From contig JAQFVV010000181.1 in assembly GCA_028023455.1 (NCBI GenBank), positions 260,501 through 324,500 on the forward strand: a DNA stretch of 64,000 nucleotides, in the 5' to 3' direction. This stretch comes from Epiperipatus broadwayi. Its lineage: Eukaryota; Onychophora; Udeonychophora; Euonychophora; Peripatidae. The notes beneath the pieces are model-generated. The model was not told the DNA's origin, did no database searches, and saw only the letters and a program-made list of their open reading frames with translations. Position numbers and translations under genes: made by a program. Below, one piece after another: positions 47,800-59,420 of this stretch; position 1 is the stretch's first letter, and each line of letters begins with the position of its first letter.

Positions 47800-48565
47800 G
47801 TGATTGCATATCTTGTAACTTTTTAGATCAGTTGTGCAAGAAGTTGTTTTTGGTTTCAAATTGGAAAATTAAAGAGTAGATATAAATGGAGATTATTTAA
47901 ATTATCTAAATTTTATAAATGATGTGGTTACATTAAAGCTTTATAAAATGTTTCAAAAGTGATCAACTGAAAGTAAAAATATGACTAAATATAAAAGTAA
48001 AATGGCTGAAGAAGAAATAAAAAAGTTTAATAATCAAAAATTAAAAAAGTTAATAACTACAATTATCTTAGGCAGATTATTAATACTATAGAGAAATAAT
48101 GAATGAAATTATCATAGAATTAAATATGAATGGAGTGCTTTTGGTAGAAATAATTTATTAAAAGAAAATATGACTATGTGTTTAAAAAGATTTTTACTAT
48201 ATAGAGTTGACCACTTCTTATTTAGGAATCTGGTACATGATCATTTACTTAAAGAGCAATATAACAAAATATGACAAGATGTATTATAGAAATACCTAAA
48301 AAGAGAGCAAAAACCAAATACATGGGAAAGAAAACAAAAGTAAATATTATTGTCATTATTGAAATGAATCTTTTTGGACATTTTTTAAAAGAGATAATGC
48401 TAAATGGATAGTTTAAGTTTTAAATTGAATCTCAAGTGATTGTTAGAGATCCAAAAAGAAACCATATATTAGATGGATAGAAGTAGTAAGGACTTCCCCT
48501 AGTGTAATGTAAAAACTGGGTTCCTTTGGAGAAATCTTCATTCTGCAGTAGATTGGCAATGATTC

Positions 48566-49051
48566 AACATTATTATAAATAGTAAAACATTGGAATTAAT
48601 TCTACAATTTTCTATATCCCAATTTTAAATAATACTAATAATTCTGAGCTAATACGCTGGTAGAAAGAGTTTAATTTTCTTTTTTATTTATAAAAATATA
48701 GAAAATTTTATTCTGAAATTTGGATACAACTCATATAATCAAATTGTTGATGTGATACATTAAATGGTATTTAATAAAAGGAAAAGTTCAATGATGAAAA
48801 CGTCTTGCACTGCAAAATTTTTAAGATAAAGGAGCGAGTCTTTTGTGGATTTGCCTTCGCAAACTCAGCAATTACTGATCCTGCTAGGCAGACAGATAGG
48901 CTTCCTCCTTTGATGTTCTGGATTACAAGCCATCATTGGGAGACGTTCCAGCATAGTCTATAGGATGGTCAGAGACCTTTCCTCTTGGGTCTCAGATGGC
49001 AAACCATCCATGGATGTCAGTTGAGAAGTTTAATTTTATTTATAAGTTTAT
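48566..49051. other. Mixed-composition DNA, nothing recognised
   Basis: 48830-49020 is much less AT-rich than its surroundings (TTCGCAAACTCAGCAATTAC, CAAGCCATCATTGGGAGACG) and is probably a fragment of another mobile element that I cannot name. Confidence 0.4.
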
Positions 49052-49090
49052 ATGCGCTAAGCACTTTCGAAGTTCTTAGACTTCATATTC
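49052..49090 (-). ncRNA. Hammerhead-like hairpin relic, second copy
   Basis: Minus strand: ATATGAAGT-loop-ACTTC, then GAAA, then GTGCTTAGCGC. Same layout as 37551-37590. Confidence 0.4.
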
Positions 49091-49859
49091 ATAGCTTTAA
49101 TTAATAAAATAACAGATATATCTAGTTTATTGCATCATGCTTTTCTTCTTATGTAAATTATACTCAAGATAGCTATCATGTTACAAATTTACTGAAACTA
49201 TCATTTACTTATTTATTTATACATTGATATATTAAAAATTATAGAATCAATTCTGCGTTTTGTTTTATTATATATTATTTTCTTTAATACCGTATGTATT
49301 AATATAATAAAAAAAAATCCTTTACTATTTTTTTTTTGAGAAATATTATAATTATGCCCTACAAACTACACACAAATTTATAAAGCAGTGAATCAAAAAT
49401 ATTCATTTTGATAATATTATTCTTTGTCATAATTAATGAAAAGAAAACAAAAATAGATGCTGATTACTTTATAATGTTATAAAGTTTTAATATTTTTTTT
49501 GCGTGGCTTAATCAGATTTCTTTTTATAATAATTATATAAATATAATTCTGATGCCTTGATTTTTTTGTTTATTTTTCTTTTTGCCCATTTTAATTAAAA
49601 CTTAAATATTATATTTTTTTATTAAAACCATATCAATATACATAAATTTATTAAAATAACTTTTACACCTACAAAAAGGGAGCCAATAAAAACAAAAGTT
49701 AAAATAAGTTTTGCTTTGATTACTTAAAACCATTCAGTGAAATACAGTTATGATAATTTTTCATCTGGTGATGATAATAAGAAATCAGCCTTTTAACTTA
49801 TTGCACAGCAAATTTTTCATTCTGAAAGTCTTAAGCTCATTAATGCTTTCCTGAAGATT
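49091..49859. other. AT-rich DNA, nothing recognised
   Basis: No signal beyond short homopolymers. Confidence 0.6.
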
Positions 49860-50025
49860 TGTGATGATGGCGTTTTAGTTGTATTTATATATTGGACCAT
49901 TCTCATCATCTAATATACATTCAACTGTTAGTAATAGCGCCCATAAATAAAGTTAAAAAAATTTCTGAAGACATTCATTACTTATATTAGATGATGGAAA
50001 TAATCCAATATATAAATGCAGTTAA
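49860..50025. repeat. Opposed fragments of a PLE RT catalytic region
   Basis: 49966-50020 matches 33070-33130 of PLE-C (AGACATTCAnTACnnATATTAGATGAnGGAAATA...), minus strand. 49872-49915 is the inverted counterpart, whose plus-strand translation includes VFIYWTILII, matching the DDVFLYWTI stretch of PLE-C. They form a small inverted repeat. Confidence 0.6.
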
Positions 50026-50475
50026 GCTTATTGTATGATAATATTAACTAAATAAAAGTGAATGATATTTCAAAATGATTTTATAGCATAAGTGGATTCC
50101 TAATTAGCCACAAAAACGTTGATCAATCTACATATGGTGTGTGCAGTTATTTATTTTTGTAGTTGGTCAAATTAAACTTGCTATAATCAGAATGAAACGA
50201 AAATTCTAAAAGCACTTGACATTCCTAGAAACTGTTTTTATTAACAATACCTCTTACAATGTCATATGCTATTGAATTATTAATTCTACTTAGGTAATGA
50301 CAGATAAGATCCAACTAAAGCATTAATTCTATGACTAGGAAAAAAACATCAAAATAAATTTAAATATATGTTTTCAAAATTTGTATATAAAATTAATTTG
50401 TAAATTAGTAAAAAATATGTCTAAAAAATAATTTAAAATTCAATATTATTTAACATAAATATTATTGTATTGCAG
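50026..50475 (+). other. Intron sequence upstream of the CNG exon
   Basis: AT-rich, no feature. It ends with a T-rich tract and TATTGCAG (50468-50475), a standard 3' splice site. Confidence 0.6.
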
Positions 50476-50591
50476 GGAGAAGTTGGTAAAGAAATGTATA
50501 TAGTAAATCATGGTCAAGTACAAGTAGTGGGAGGAGAAAATAATTCGGTGCTAGCAACATTGTGTGAAGGTAGTGTCTTTGGAGAAATCAG
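50476..50591 (+). CDS. Exon of a cyclic-nucleotide-gated channel, beta-type subunit (part of the cNMP-binding domain)
   Basis: The 116-base exon is bounded by TTGCAG upstream and CAG|GTAATT downstream and is open in one frame: 38 codons plus two bases. It begins [20 protein letters not shown] and ends [14 protein letters not shown], with the leftover AG starting the next codon (serine in the family's FGEIS). This is the beta-roll of the cyclic-nucleotide-binding domain leading into the phosphate-binding cassette (F-G-E). GQVQV.GG and GSVFGEI fit CNGB-type subunits better than CNGA (GSYFGEI). CNG channels are plasma-membrane cation channels opened by cGMP or cAMP in sensory cells. I could not find the neighbouring exons, so the introns must be long or the exons lie outside. 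Splice phase is 0 in and 2 out. Confidence 0.93.
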
Positions 50592-50700
50592 GTAATTAAT
50601 AACATATTATTAACACAAACATTATATAATGTTACATTTTTAAATTAAAAATGAAAAAAGTTGTTGTAATACACAAATTTAAAAAGCTAGGTATTTGTAT

Positions 50701-50810
50701 CTTTTTTATGTCGTAGCATCGGTCGGAAGGCGAACCTGCAACAACCGTGAGCAACCAACTGCTTGCTTGCAAAGCAGCTGCGCTGACCTCTCCGCTAACA
50801 ACATTTGACT
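50701..50810 (-). repeat. tRNA-derived SINE in the CNG intron
   Basis: The minus-strand head has GAGAGGTCAGCGCAGCTGC, an enlarged variable region and B-box-like GGTTCGCCTTCCG, tail TACGACAT plus A-run. It lies about 110 bases after the exon's donor site. Confidence 0.8.
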
Positions 50811-51261
50811 ATTATTTTCCTCTTAATATTTCAGAGGATGCTTATTTTATAATTTTTTATATATAAGTAAATATTATTTTGCTAGAAAACAGTTTGATTA
50901 GACTTATTATAATAAAATATATGTTTTCTGATTATATTTTTGATATATTTTATATTACAATTGTTATTTTATTTTTAAAAAATATACAAGAGCATAGGTT
51001 TTTATTAGTTGATCTTTGTATAAAAAATAATAAAGCTATATTAAGCTAAACTATGTAAAAATATTTAAAATAAATAAATTTATACTAGACTACTCAATTT
51101 TTTATTTTGGTATTTTGTGTGGGGGGTGGGGGAAATATGTGTGTGATGTAAACCCTTTAAAAATATTAAATAATAAATAGAAGATTTCAGTAAAGATAAA
51201 ACAAAAATTTGATTTATTTTTTTACTGAGATGATGTGTTACTTTAGTAATAATATCTGCCA
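50811..51261. other. AT-rich (probably intronic) DNA
   Basis: A G-rich patch at 51119-51131 is the only odd point. No gene recognised. Confidence 0.6.
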
Positions 51262-51350
51262 ATGCGTAAGCTTGTGGTTAAGACCTGTAGAGGTCACTAC
51301 CTTCGCATTTTTAACCACACAAGCTTTAGCTTTATTGCCTTAGTAAATAT
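51262..51350. repeat. Half copy of the 1551/36001 inverted-repeat family
   Basis: Contains GCGTAAGCTTGTGGTTAAGA and CTGTAGAGGTCACTACCTTCGC, then jumps to ..CTTTATTGCCTTAGTAAATATT, the outer end. Part of one arm is deleted. Confidence 0.7.
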
Positions 51351-51735
51351 TCCAAACCATTAATGTAGTTTTACAAAAAATAAAAACTGACATAATAAAA
51401 AAAATGGCAATTATTAAATTAAAAGAAAATATTGGAGATAAATTTCATAATTGCTGGAAAAAAATTTAAAATATGCTACAATAAAGATAGTAGATTATAA
51501 AAAAATATAAGAATAAAGATATTTGAATTGGTAATGAAAATAAAAGATATGAAAAAAAAGTGAAAATATAAATTCTATAAAATATAAGAATATGTATAGA
51601 AAGCATAATAGTAATTGAGATAGATAATTGTAAAATAATAGATAAATTACAAAGAAAAGATAAATGATTTTATTTAAAGTGAAATAAAACAATGTGATTG
51701 AGAAAAGTAGATTTCAGGTATAAAACAGTGATTAA

Positions 51736-51812
51736 CTAGCATTGGTGGCCTAGTGGTTAGCATAGCTACCTTTTAAGCAGTTGGCGCATTTGACATATGA
51801 AAAAAAAAACAA
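51736..51812 (+). repeat. tRNA-derived SINE, 3' part deleted
   Basis: The head GGTGGCCTAGTGGTTAGCAT and the arm CTACCTTTTAAGCAG are present, the T-arm is missing, and the tail TTTGACATATG plus A-run follows directly. Confidence 0.75.
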
Positions 51813-52680
51813 TGATTAACTATAAAAATGATAAAATATTACTAAGAAAAATAGATCAATTGTAAAGATATAAAAATAATGTTTTTGCTTATTTTAATTG
51901 AACTAGAGAATTATATAGATAAAAAGGAATAGATTGAGCAATAATAAAGAAGAAAATTGTGAATCAACTAGGTTGAACACTTACAATGCACTAATAATTG
52001 ACAATATTTTAGTTAAATTTTCAAAAAACTTCTTATTTATATAACCCAAGGAGTGGTCAATAGATTTTCTTTTGAAAGTTATTATACTATTAGGAAAAAA
52101 GACGTAATTCAATAAAAAATGAAATTTTTAGAGTTAATAGCTTAAACACTCAAGCTGATACGGTGTAAATATAGACATTGTTTAGTTTTTTTATTTTTTT
52201 ATTTGAAAAGCTGTTCAGATTTTAAAAAGGCAGGATGACAAGAGGTATCATCAGACTGGTTATAATCATTGCTAAGATGGTTACCTTAATAAATGTATCA
52301 AAAAGAATAGTATGGATATGAAGAAAATATACTTTTTCTATTATCCTGAATCTTATTTATATTTATATATTTTCTAGTAAAAATTTGGTTCAAAATATAA
52401 GACAAAATTCAAAAATAAATAGAAACATCTAAATTTATCTAAAAATACTAATCCTAATCACACTGAGTAAATCATACATTATTCATCAGATTAATTTGCT
52501 AATTATTTATAATGTTTTTGAAAATATTGCAACACTGCATATGCTAATATGCTGTTTATTTGTACAAACATTGCACTTGAAACATTATACATTTGAATGG
52601 CATTTACTATGGTATTTACAATCAGATCCATGTTTTGTATAGTTTACTGCAAGGTAGAATATTAGATTAAACCACTAAAC
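51813..52680. other. AT-rich DNA, nothing recognised
   Basis: No signal seen; a continuation of the CNG intron is possible. Confidence 0.55.
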
Positions 52681-53003
52681 ATCACATGATCACTATCTCA
52701 TGCTAGCACATAACTGTTAATAAACAGGCAAAAACTCTCCATATAGTAGTGCCACCTTGTGCTAACCAGAGTAATCAATGGATGCCAGAAGGCTTGTGCA
52801 TAAAATCCCTATCTAATGCCTACTCATCCTCTCAGATCCAAGGCTCCACACTGATAAAGGCCACAAGCCAGAAACTAGTCTAGGGATATTGGATGAGCAG
52901 GCACTAGATAGGTATTTTATGCACAAGCCTTCAGGCATCCATTGATTACTCTGGTTAACACAAGGTGGCACTACTATATGAAGAGTTTTTGCCTGTTTAT
53001 TAG
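52681..53003. mobile_element. Inverted-repeat element 'IR-H', copy d
   Basis: Arms of about 90 bp: AAACAGGCAAAAACTCTCCA...GGCTTGTGCATAAAA near 52731-52805 and its complement 52917-52999. The left side extends to ATCACATGATCACTATC. The hammerhead-like motif is at 52844-52887. A possible target repeat TATTAGAT occurs just outside but is less certain than for the other copies. Confidence 0.8.
52844..52887 (+). ncRNA. Hammerhead-like motif with CUGAUAA core (copy d)
   Basis: CTGATAA at 52851-52857, GGC/GCC stem, GAAA at 52871-52874, GUC triplet at 52878-52880. Stem I is weakened here by substitutions (CTCCACA against TAGGGAT). Confidence 0.5.
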
Positions 53004-54213
53004 AGTATTAGATCATGGGATGCAAAGTTGTCACATTAATTTCATTTCTGATGCTTCCAGTACTCAAAGACTTATAAACACTCAAACAATAGACCCATTT
53101 GATAATTTTTTATTTATCATACAAAGTAGATCCTATATTGTCTACAAAGAAAATCTGATCTCTCATGGAAATAAAAAAAAATTGCAAATAATAGAAAATC
53201 AAACTTAAGGCTTTATCCCAAGAAAAGAATCGAATGTGATACATTTATTGATGAAACAACATAAGGACAAGAATACATATAACATCCTAGAATAAAGATG
53301 TTTATTTAAGCAATACCAAATAAATTATTCCATTACATGTTGCTGCAGTGGTTTTTTAACAGAGTGTTACTTTTTGTAGAATATTTTAGAATCCCAAGTA
53401 AAAAGTAATTTCACAATAATTATATTATATATATATAGACACACACACTAATGAAGTCATTTCTGTTAAAATTGGAGGTACTGAAAGAAAGCATTTTAAC
53501 ACTTCACATACTGGAGCATTTTTAAATTACTGGGTGGAAACTTTATCAAAATAAATTATGTACTTTTCATTTCTCAATAATAAAATTTAAGGCCACAAAA
53601 CCTATGTATTTAAGAAATGGTAAAGAAATGAATTTTACAGCCAGAAGTTTCAAATCATAGTTCCAATTTTCAATTTTGGTGCTCAGACAAATCACATGAA
53701 GTTAATAAAAACTTATAGGTGGGATATTTTGAGGTCTTATAAAATGTCTTGCTCTTACTGAAATAATAAATATCTGAAGACAATAATTGTATTATTTACA
53801 TTTACACTTAAAAATAATAGAATAGAATAAAATTACAAATTGTGTACATATCCATTATCAATAACCCAATTATAAAAAAACCAACATGTCAATAACAAAT
53901 TGTATTTAAAAGCCAGTAATATGGGACAGAAACTGACTAAAAAAAATTGCTTTACATCTTCTATGATCTAATCAACTTATTATGATAATGTTTTGTAAAC
54001 AACAATAATTAAAGTGAAGTACGTAAAAAAAATCAAAATAATTAACATAGTTTTATTTTATTGTATATGAAATTATGAACTGAAAAAAAATTGTTTTAAC
54101 CATGAATCTATTTTATTTCATCACTGACCTGCATACATTTAAATCTGTTTTACATACTATATATAAAACTTTAAATTAGATACTTTTTGTGGGAAAAAAG
54201 TCAGTAAAAACAA
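53004..54213. other. AT-rich DNA, nothing recognised
   Basis: A compound (TA)n(CA)n lies at about 53427-53447. The ORF 52942-53208 starts inside the IR-H element and has no motif. Confidence 0.55.
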
Positions 54214-54308
54214 TTGGTGGTCGAGAGGTCGGCACAGTTGCCTTATAAGCAGTTGTCCCGGGTTATCGGGTTTGCTTCCCGGACGATGCTATGACACATG
54301 GAAAAATA
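54214..54308 (+). repeat. tRNA-derived SINE
   Basis: GGTGGTCGAGAGGTCGGCAC, arm TTGCCTTATAAGCAG, an extra TTGTCCCGGGTTATC and B-box-like GGTTTGCTTCCCGG, tail ATGCTATGACACATGG plus A-run. Confidence 0.8.
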
Positions 54309-54706
54309 ATAATAAAACAACATTATAAAATTAATCAAAGTATATAAGTCTGTGATAAAATCTTAACTTGTTTTTATAAATGTTCATAAAATTAACCAAA
54401 TAATATATTTATATATCTGCATAATGAGTATTTATATGCTTTGTTTTTTTTAAATGTGATTAATAAATGAGAGAATGTAAAATTGTAACGAACTTATCAG
54501 AAAAAATTAATAGTAAAATTTTAATTTTTTAATATTTTTTTTTTATGTATAAAAATACACATATTCCAAATAGCACACAAAATGTATTCCCTATTGGAAA
54601 AAATTACAAGTAATACAATCTTACAAGCACATTGTTACACTTTTCAAATTCAATTTTTCTGTTTCACTGTCAAAAAACTGATTTTGCTCATATATTCAAA
54701 TAAAAC

Positions 54707-54814
54707 CCCTTCAAGTCTTAAACTTTCCTTGAGCTTGCTTAACCCTTCAAGTCTTAAACGTTCCTTGAGCTTGCTTAATCCTTCATGTCTTAAAATTTCC
54801 TTGAGCTTGCTTAA
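54707..54814 (+). repeat. 36-bp minisatellite, three units
   Basis: Three tandem copies of a unit containing CCTTCAAGTCTTAAAC and TTCCTTGAGCTTGCTTAA, starting at 54707, 54743 and 54779. The period is a multiple of three, so one frame reads a repeated LSLLNPSSLK, but nothing else suggests coding. Confidence 0.9.
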
Positions 54815-56369
54815 TTAATAACCTGTATTATAAGATTTTTAAAAATTAAAAGCAATTTTGTAGAAATATAACTAATAATATTTTTCTAATTAAAATTAAA
54901 TGATTTTAAAAAGGCAAATTTAGTAGATTGCGTTAGATCAAATAAATTTTTCAGAAAAAAGAAAAAACTTTCACTAGTCCATATACATTAAATTTAAGTA
55001 ACAATCGCCCCCCTTCCCCTCGATCCAAAAACAATATGCAAATAAAGACAAATATTAATTGCATTTGATATTTTTAAAAAAATCAATGACAACTGGTATG
55101 GAGAGCAGGATATTTATGTATAACAATGTATGAATGCAGCTATCTATATTAAGTCTAACTTTCTAATAACAGTGTAATATTTAAATAGTATATTACGTTT
55201 TTTATTATAATTATATTATTAAATGTAAAAAAATTGTTTTGCACAAATAAACTTCGTTTTTATATAAAAATTTAAAAAAAATTATTATTATTAAAAATCT
55301 ACATCATGCTTTACTTACACTACACGTTATAGAATATATATACACAGTGGCAGTCTGAATACGGTGGTAGCTTGCACAATAGCAAATTGATTTTATGTGT
55401 CCCGATGAAATGGGCTCGTTTAAACACTAGACAATATGTTAAGAATGTTAATGATCTTATAGTAGATTGAAAACATAGTAGAAGTTTCCATGTTATTTTT
55501 GTTTAAAACTAAAATTTATGTCATATTATTATTATAATAAAATCATTTTTCAAGAATACTTTATATTTAAGGATGTGAGGCTGACACATTCATTATCCAC
55601 GCTTGCATCTTTATTATTGCAATTGCAGAATAAAGCTTAGTTGGAAAGCCCAGCTTGAGATTGTGAATGCAGCCTGAATTAACACTGAATCAATTTATTT
55701 CACATATTAAAAAGAACAGCAAACATTTTTTTTTTTTTGCATCAGTTTCAGTTTGAGTGTATTTCATCAGCTCTTGTTTGCTCCAGTTTTATGTATTTCA
55801 TAAAATGCATGCACTTTATTAATGTTTTTATATAATGTGTCTCTTTGCCTTTTTTTAAAATATAATGTATTTTTTTTCACTGCATAAAAATTAACACAGA
55901 AATAACAAAAATATATTTAAGCTGGTGTCTTGAATAATAAGATACACACATAGTGTAAATTCAATAAATAATGATATCTTTTATTTAGTATACAGTTATT
56001 AAAAACAAAGGCATTTATAAAATATATATCCATTGACATGTTCTTTCAGAAAAATTAATTATGTACTTCTAGCAAAAATACATAATACATCTCTCTACCA
56101 CATTGTAGAAATTTGATATGCAGAATACAGTAACACAGTAATAATAACTAATTAATATCAAATGCAAATGTATAAATAGCTGACTTATGGCAAATACTTG
56201 ATATAGTAAGAATTTTTGATTAAGTTTTAATTGCAAGAATATTACTGTTACAAATATGGGATAGAAAAAGCATAAATCTGGATCATTAAAGCACAAAAAA
56301 TGACAAGAAGCATGAATCAGCCAATTGATGCCAAACTGATATCTTTTATGATACCAAAACTTCTAAATA
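54815..56369. other. AT-rich DNA, mostly unrecognised
   Basis: A less biased patch at 55320-55780 includes, on the minus strand at 55735-55770, CTGATGA and a later GAAACTG spaced like a decayed PLE hammerhead but without a stem II. Confidence 0.4.
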
Positions 56370-56866
56370 CAAAAGGGATGAAATTAATCATGGAATTAAA
56401 CTTGATTGGAGTGCTTTTGTAGATGCATATGTGTTTGAAAAAGAAGATTTTTAATAAATGTGTTTTACCAGTTCTTACTTATAAATCTGAGACTTGGACA
56501 CTTAATATAAGAGCCATACAGAGAATTCAGACCACTCAAAGAAATATGGAGAGATGCATGTTGGAAGTAACAACAAGAGATCAAAAACACAATATATGGG
56601 TAAGAGAACAAACAGGTATTACTGACCTCACTGAAAAAATTAAAAGACTGAAGTTGAGTTGGGCTGGACATATTTTTAGAAGATATGATGTAATCTTAAA
56701 CTGGAACCCAAGAGATTTTAAAAAGACCCTGAAAGAGACCATGTGTGAGATGGATGGATAAAAAAGAAAGTGTGCAGGGGTAGTGTGGAGAAGAGAAAGC
56801 TAAAGATCAGAGAGAGACCTTCATCCTGCAATGGATTGATAATGGTTGTTGATGATGATGATGACA
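56370..56866 (+). pseudogene. RTE-type LINE, 3' terminal fragment
   Basis: The ORF 56423-56761 (112 residues) contains KKKIFNKCVLPVLTYKSETW, then IQRIQTTQRNMERCMLEVT and EKIKRLKLSWAGHIFRR, the conserved C-terminal region of RTE-like polyproteins (..LTYG.ETW....RR...Q...ER.ML......W.GH..R). The fragment starts at about 56370 in the region before that and ends CTGCAATGGATTGATAATGG plus (GAT)n. 5'-truncated, as usual for LINEs. It has the longest intact frame of this family in the window. Confidence 0.9.
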
Positions 56867-57149
56867 GTTCTGCAATAAATAATCAAGAAACAACAGCACT
56901 AAGGTGCAATAATTTGTGATTTACATGAACAGGAAAGAGCTGTTTTGAACATACAGACAAATATAATAGCATCTGTTATTCACCAATTCAGGCCCAGTTT
57001 GGTTTCATTATTCCAGTATTTGTATTGCCTTTAGCTGCATCATCTCATTACATACATAGCTTGAACTAGTTACAGAGAATCAGATATACTTGTATGCATA
57101 AATAAATGATTTGGTTCCTGAATCACATTCAGTAAATCAGTTTATACAA

Positions 57150-59420
57150 GAAAATGAAAGATCAATTGCTGAAATCTTCCAATATTCATTGTGAGCATAA
57201 TGTTTACTTGTTGAACGTCCATTTAGGCCATATAATGATTAACCATTTGATGCTAATTTGTATGAAAGGAAAATTATGAATGACTCAATTTCAAAAAATG
57301 GCTAAAATATAATAAATAAAATAAGTTTTTTTTATTATTAATTCTGCTTGGTCTTTGAGTCACCTGACACAATTCACCATTCTTTAAATATAACTTTAGT
57401 GACTACAAACGTATTAGCTAAAACTTGGCTTAGCAACAACATGTTAGAAATGTCAGAAATTTTCTTAATAATGGCACCTTAGATCATTTATCACATCTTC
57501 ACTAATTAAGGACTATTGTTATGAAAATTGTAGAATTGTTGATATTATAAAGAGTTTACATAAACATTTGTGATCACAGAATATTCTGAGTAAAGAGGTT
57601 TTCAATCATGGCACTTTTAGCAACAATTCAGATAAAGTCAAAATATGATCTTATTATGGAAGATCACATTTCTCCAATACAAAATTAATCTACATAAAGA
57701 ATTAAGTGATTATAACAACAAGAAAAAGCTCATAGTAAGTGATATAGTGCCACACTTGAAGAAATAATTATTGCCATGTTAATTCAATTATAAATGTGAT
57801 CCAAGAAATATTTAGTTATGAAGTTTCTCAAATAAATCCAACACAAGATATTTCATTCATAAATCATTTTAGCATTATTTTCAGTATGTGCTTAAAAGTA
57901 TTATCTATAAGTGCTGTCAATTGTGCTAAGTAATAAAGGTATAAAAAAAAACTTTTTGATTTATTGACTGAAACAGTACAGCATCTTAAAATTGATATAA
58001 AAATGTTTATCTGATAATATAGATGGAGATGTAAATGACCATAGTCTGTATAATTATTTGCAAAATGGAAGTATTGATGTGGTTAATCAAAATATACAAT
58101 TGTGGTGTTATGTTCATGTCTTAATTTTGATGATAACTGAAGCAATAAAATATTGCATATCTGTATTTTTTTAAGTTGCTTCAAATATTTGCAATTTTTG
58201 TGAAAACATCATAAAAGAGAATTATCATACAGATAGAAGTGACTGTAAAACATCTAGGGTAAGAAAAAATAAATTATTAAAAGAATATAAATAAAACAAA
58301 ATGATCAATGAAATGCAGTGTGCAACAACTATATTTTAATGTTTTGATGATGTTACTGACAGTGTTTTCGTAAATCTATTGATATTCTTATCAGTGATAC
58401 AAGATTCAAAAAAATGTTGATGCAAAAACAAAAGAAAAAGCAAATGTTTTACTTAAAATTTTTCTATAACATTGAAGCAATATTGACATCACTGATTTAG
58501 ATAAGATTACTGATGGAGTTTAGTAAATTCAGTCAGAACAGTGTTGAAAGAGCAGAAAAGATAAGACATTAGAATCTGGAAGCAAAATATAATGACAAGA
58601 TTTCACAGTTGAATATGAATAAAAATCAAACATTGAAAAGTAGTTAGAGGTTGTTTTTTTTTTTTTTGGGGGGGGGGGTTGACAGAGATATTTTAAGTGC
58701 TGGCTCTGGCTAAGCATTTATCACAAAGCTTGTAGAGGAGTTGGCAATTCTCATTGTTTATAACTTACAAGCTTAAGAGATAGTGTCATGTGATCGATGA
58801 CTCTTATTTTTACTATTGAAAAGTAATTCTTTGGAAACAACATTACCAATTTAGAGATAAAATAAGAAGAACAAATATGAAGGAAATTTAAAAATTCTGT
58901 AGTCGATTTTTTCAAATAAATATGCTTAGTTTAGGAATAGATTGTAAATAATAATCTACTTATTAGATTTATGCTCTGCACAATACAAAAAATTGCTTAA
59001 AATTATCCTGCTTGTTTCCAGAAAAATTAACAGCCATTGCAGAAGGGTCTCTTGAAGATAAAGAACTGAAAGATATTAAGTTATCTCCACACATCAGCAA
59101 AAATCACACAATAATGAAATGGACTTTGATGTATTAAAATTATTGCTTATGATGGATTACAGTTGTAACAAGCTCAAAATTTGTAACACATACCCATCAT
59201 GTATATCACGCAACAAACATTATGCCATGGCAAATAATATTTATGAATTTTATACCGTTATCTGCACATTATCAGTTACTCAGGTCTAACGTCAGAAATC
59301 ATTTTTAAAGCTAATGATCATATGAAAAAGTTAGAAGATCTCAAAAATTATCCATGCTGTTATCCAATGAATTGGAATTGTTAAAAAAATTGGATCAGAA
59401 ACAATTTTGACAGATTTGTA
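57150..59420 (+). pseudogene. hAT-type (ZMYM1-like) transposase remnant
   Basis: No long ORF, but consecutive frames give a recognisable hAT order. NPTQDISFINHFSIIF is at about 57837-57885 (the D-x-T-x-D-V/I-S...QFS region). DNIDGDVNDHSLYNYLQNGS, with NIQLWCYVHVLILMITEAIK, is at about 58015-58150 (the C..H catalytic-domain block usually written WC.AH.LNL). VNLLIFLSVIQDSKK is at about 58372-58420, and ANNIYEFYTVICTLSVTQ near 59229-59285 lies in the position of the C-terminal dimerisation domain. Many stops and shifts. Terminal inverted repeats were not found. Confidence 0.65.

Larger units (their letters stand above)
45370..48565 (+). mobile_element. RTE-type LINE, degenerate plus-strand copy
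   Basis: Aligns block by block with the reverse of 17461-19860. GTGGTAAAATG..GTAAAT and GAATTGGATTATATTTTGACCAACAG match the endonuclease second half, ATAATCATCTAATATTGAGATATAAGATG the following segment, 46300-46530 the linker and KAPG region, and 47880-47950 the FADD region (now FIND). The 3' end CTGCAGTAGATTGGCAATG is at 48545-48565. Three inverted-repeat elements (45966, 47010, 47582) interrupt it. No usable frame remains. Confidence 0.8.

Noticed and set aside
55732-55774. CTGATGA...GAAACTG on the minus strand.
   Set aside because: Spacing is right but no stem II can form; at most a decayed relic.
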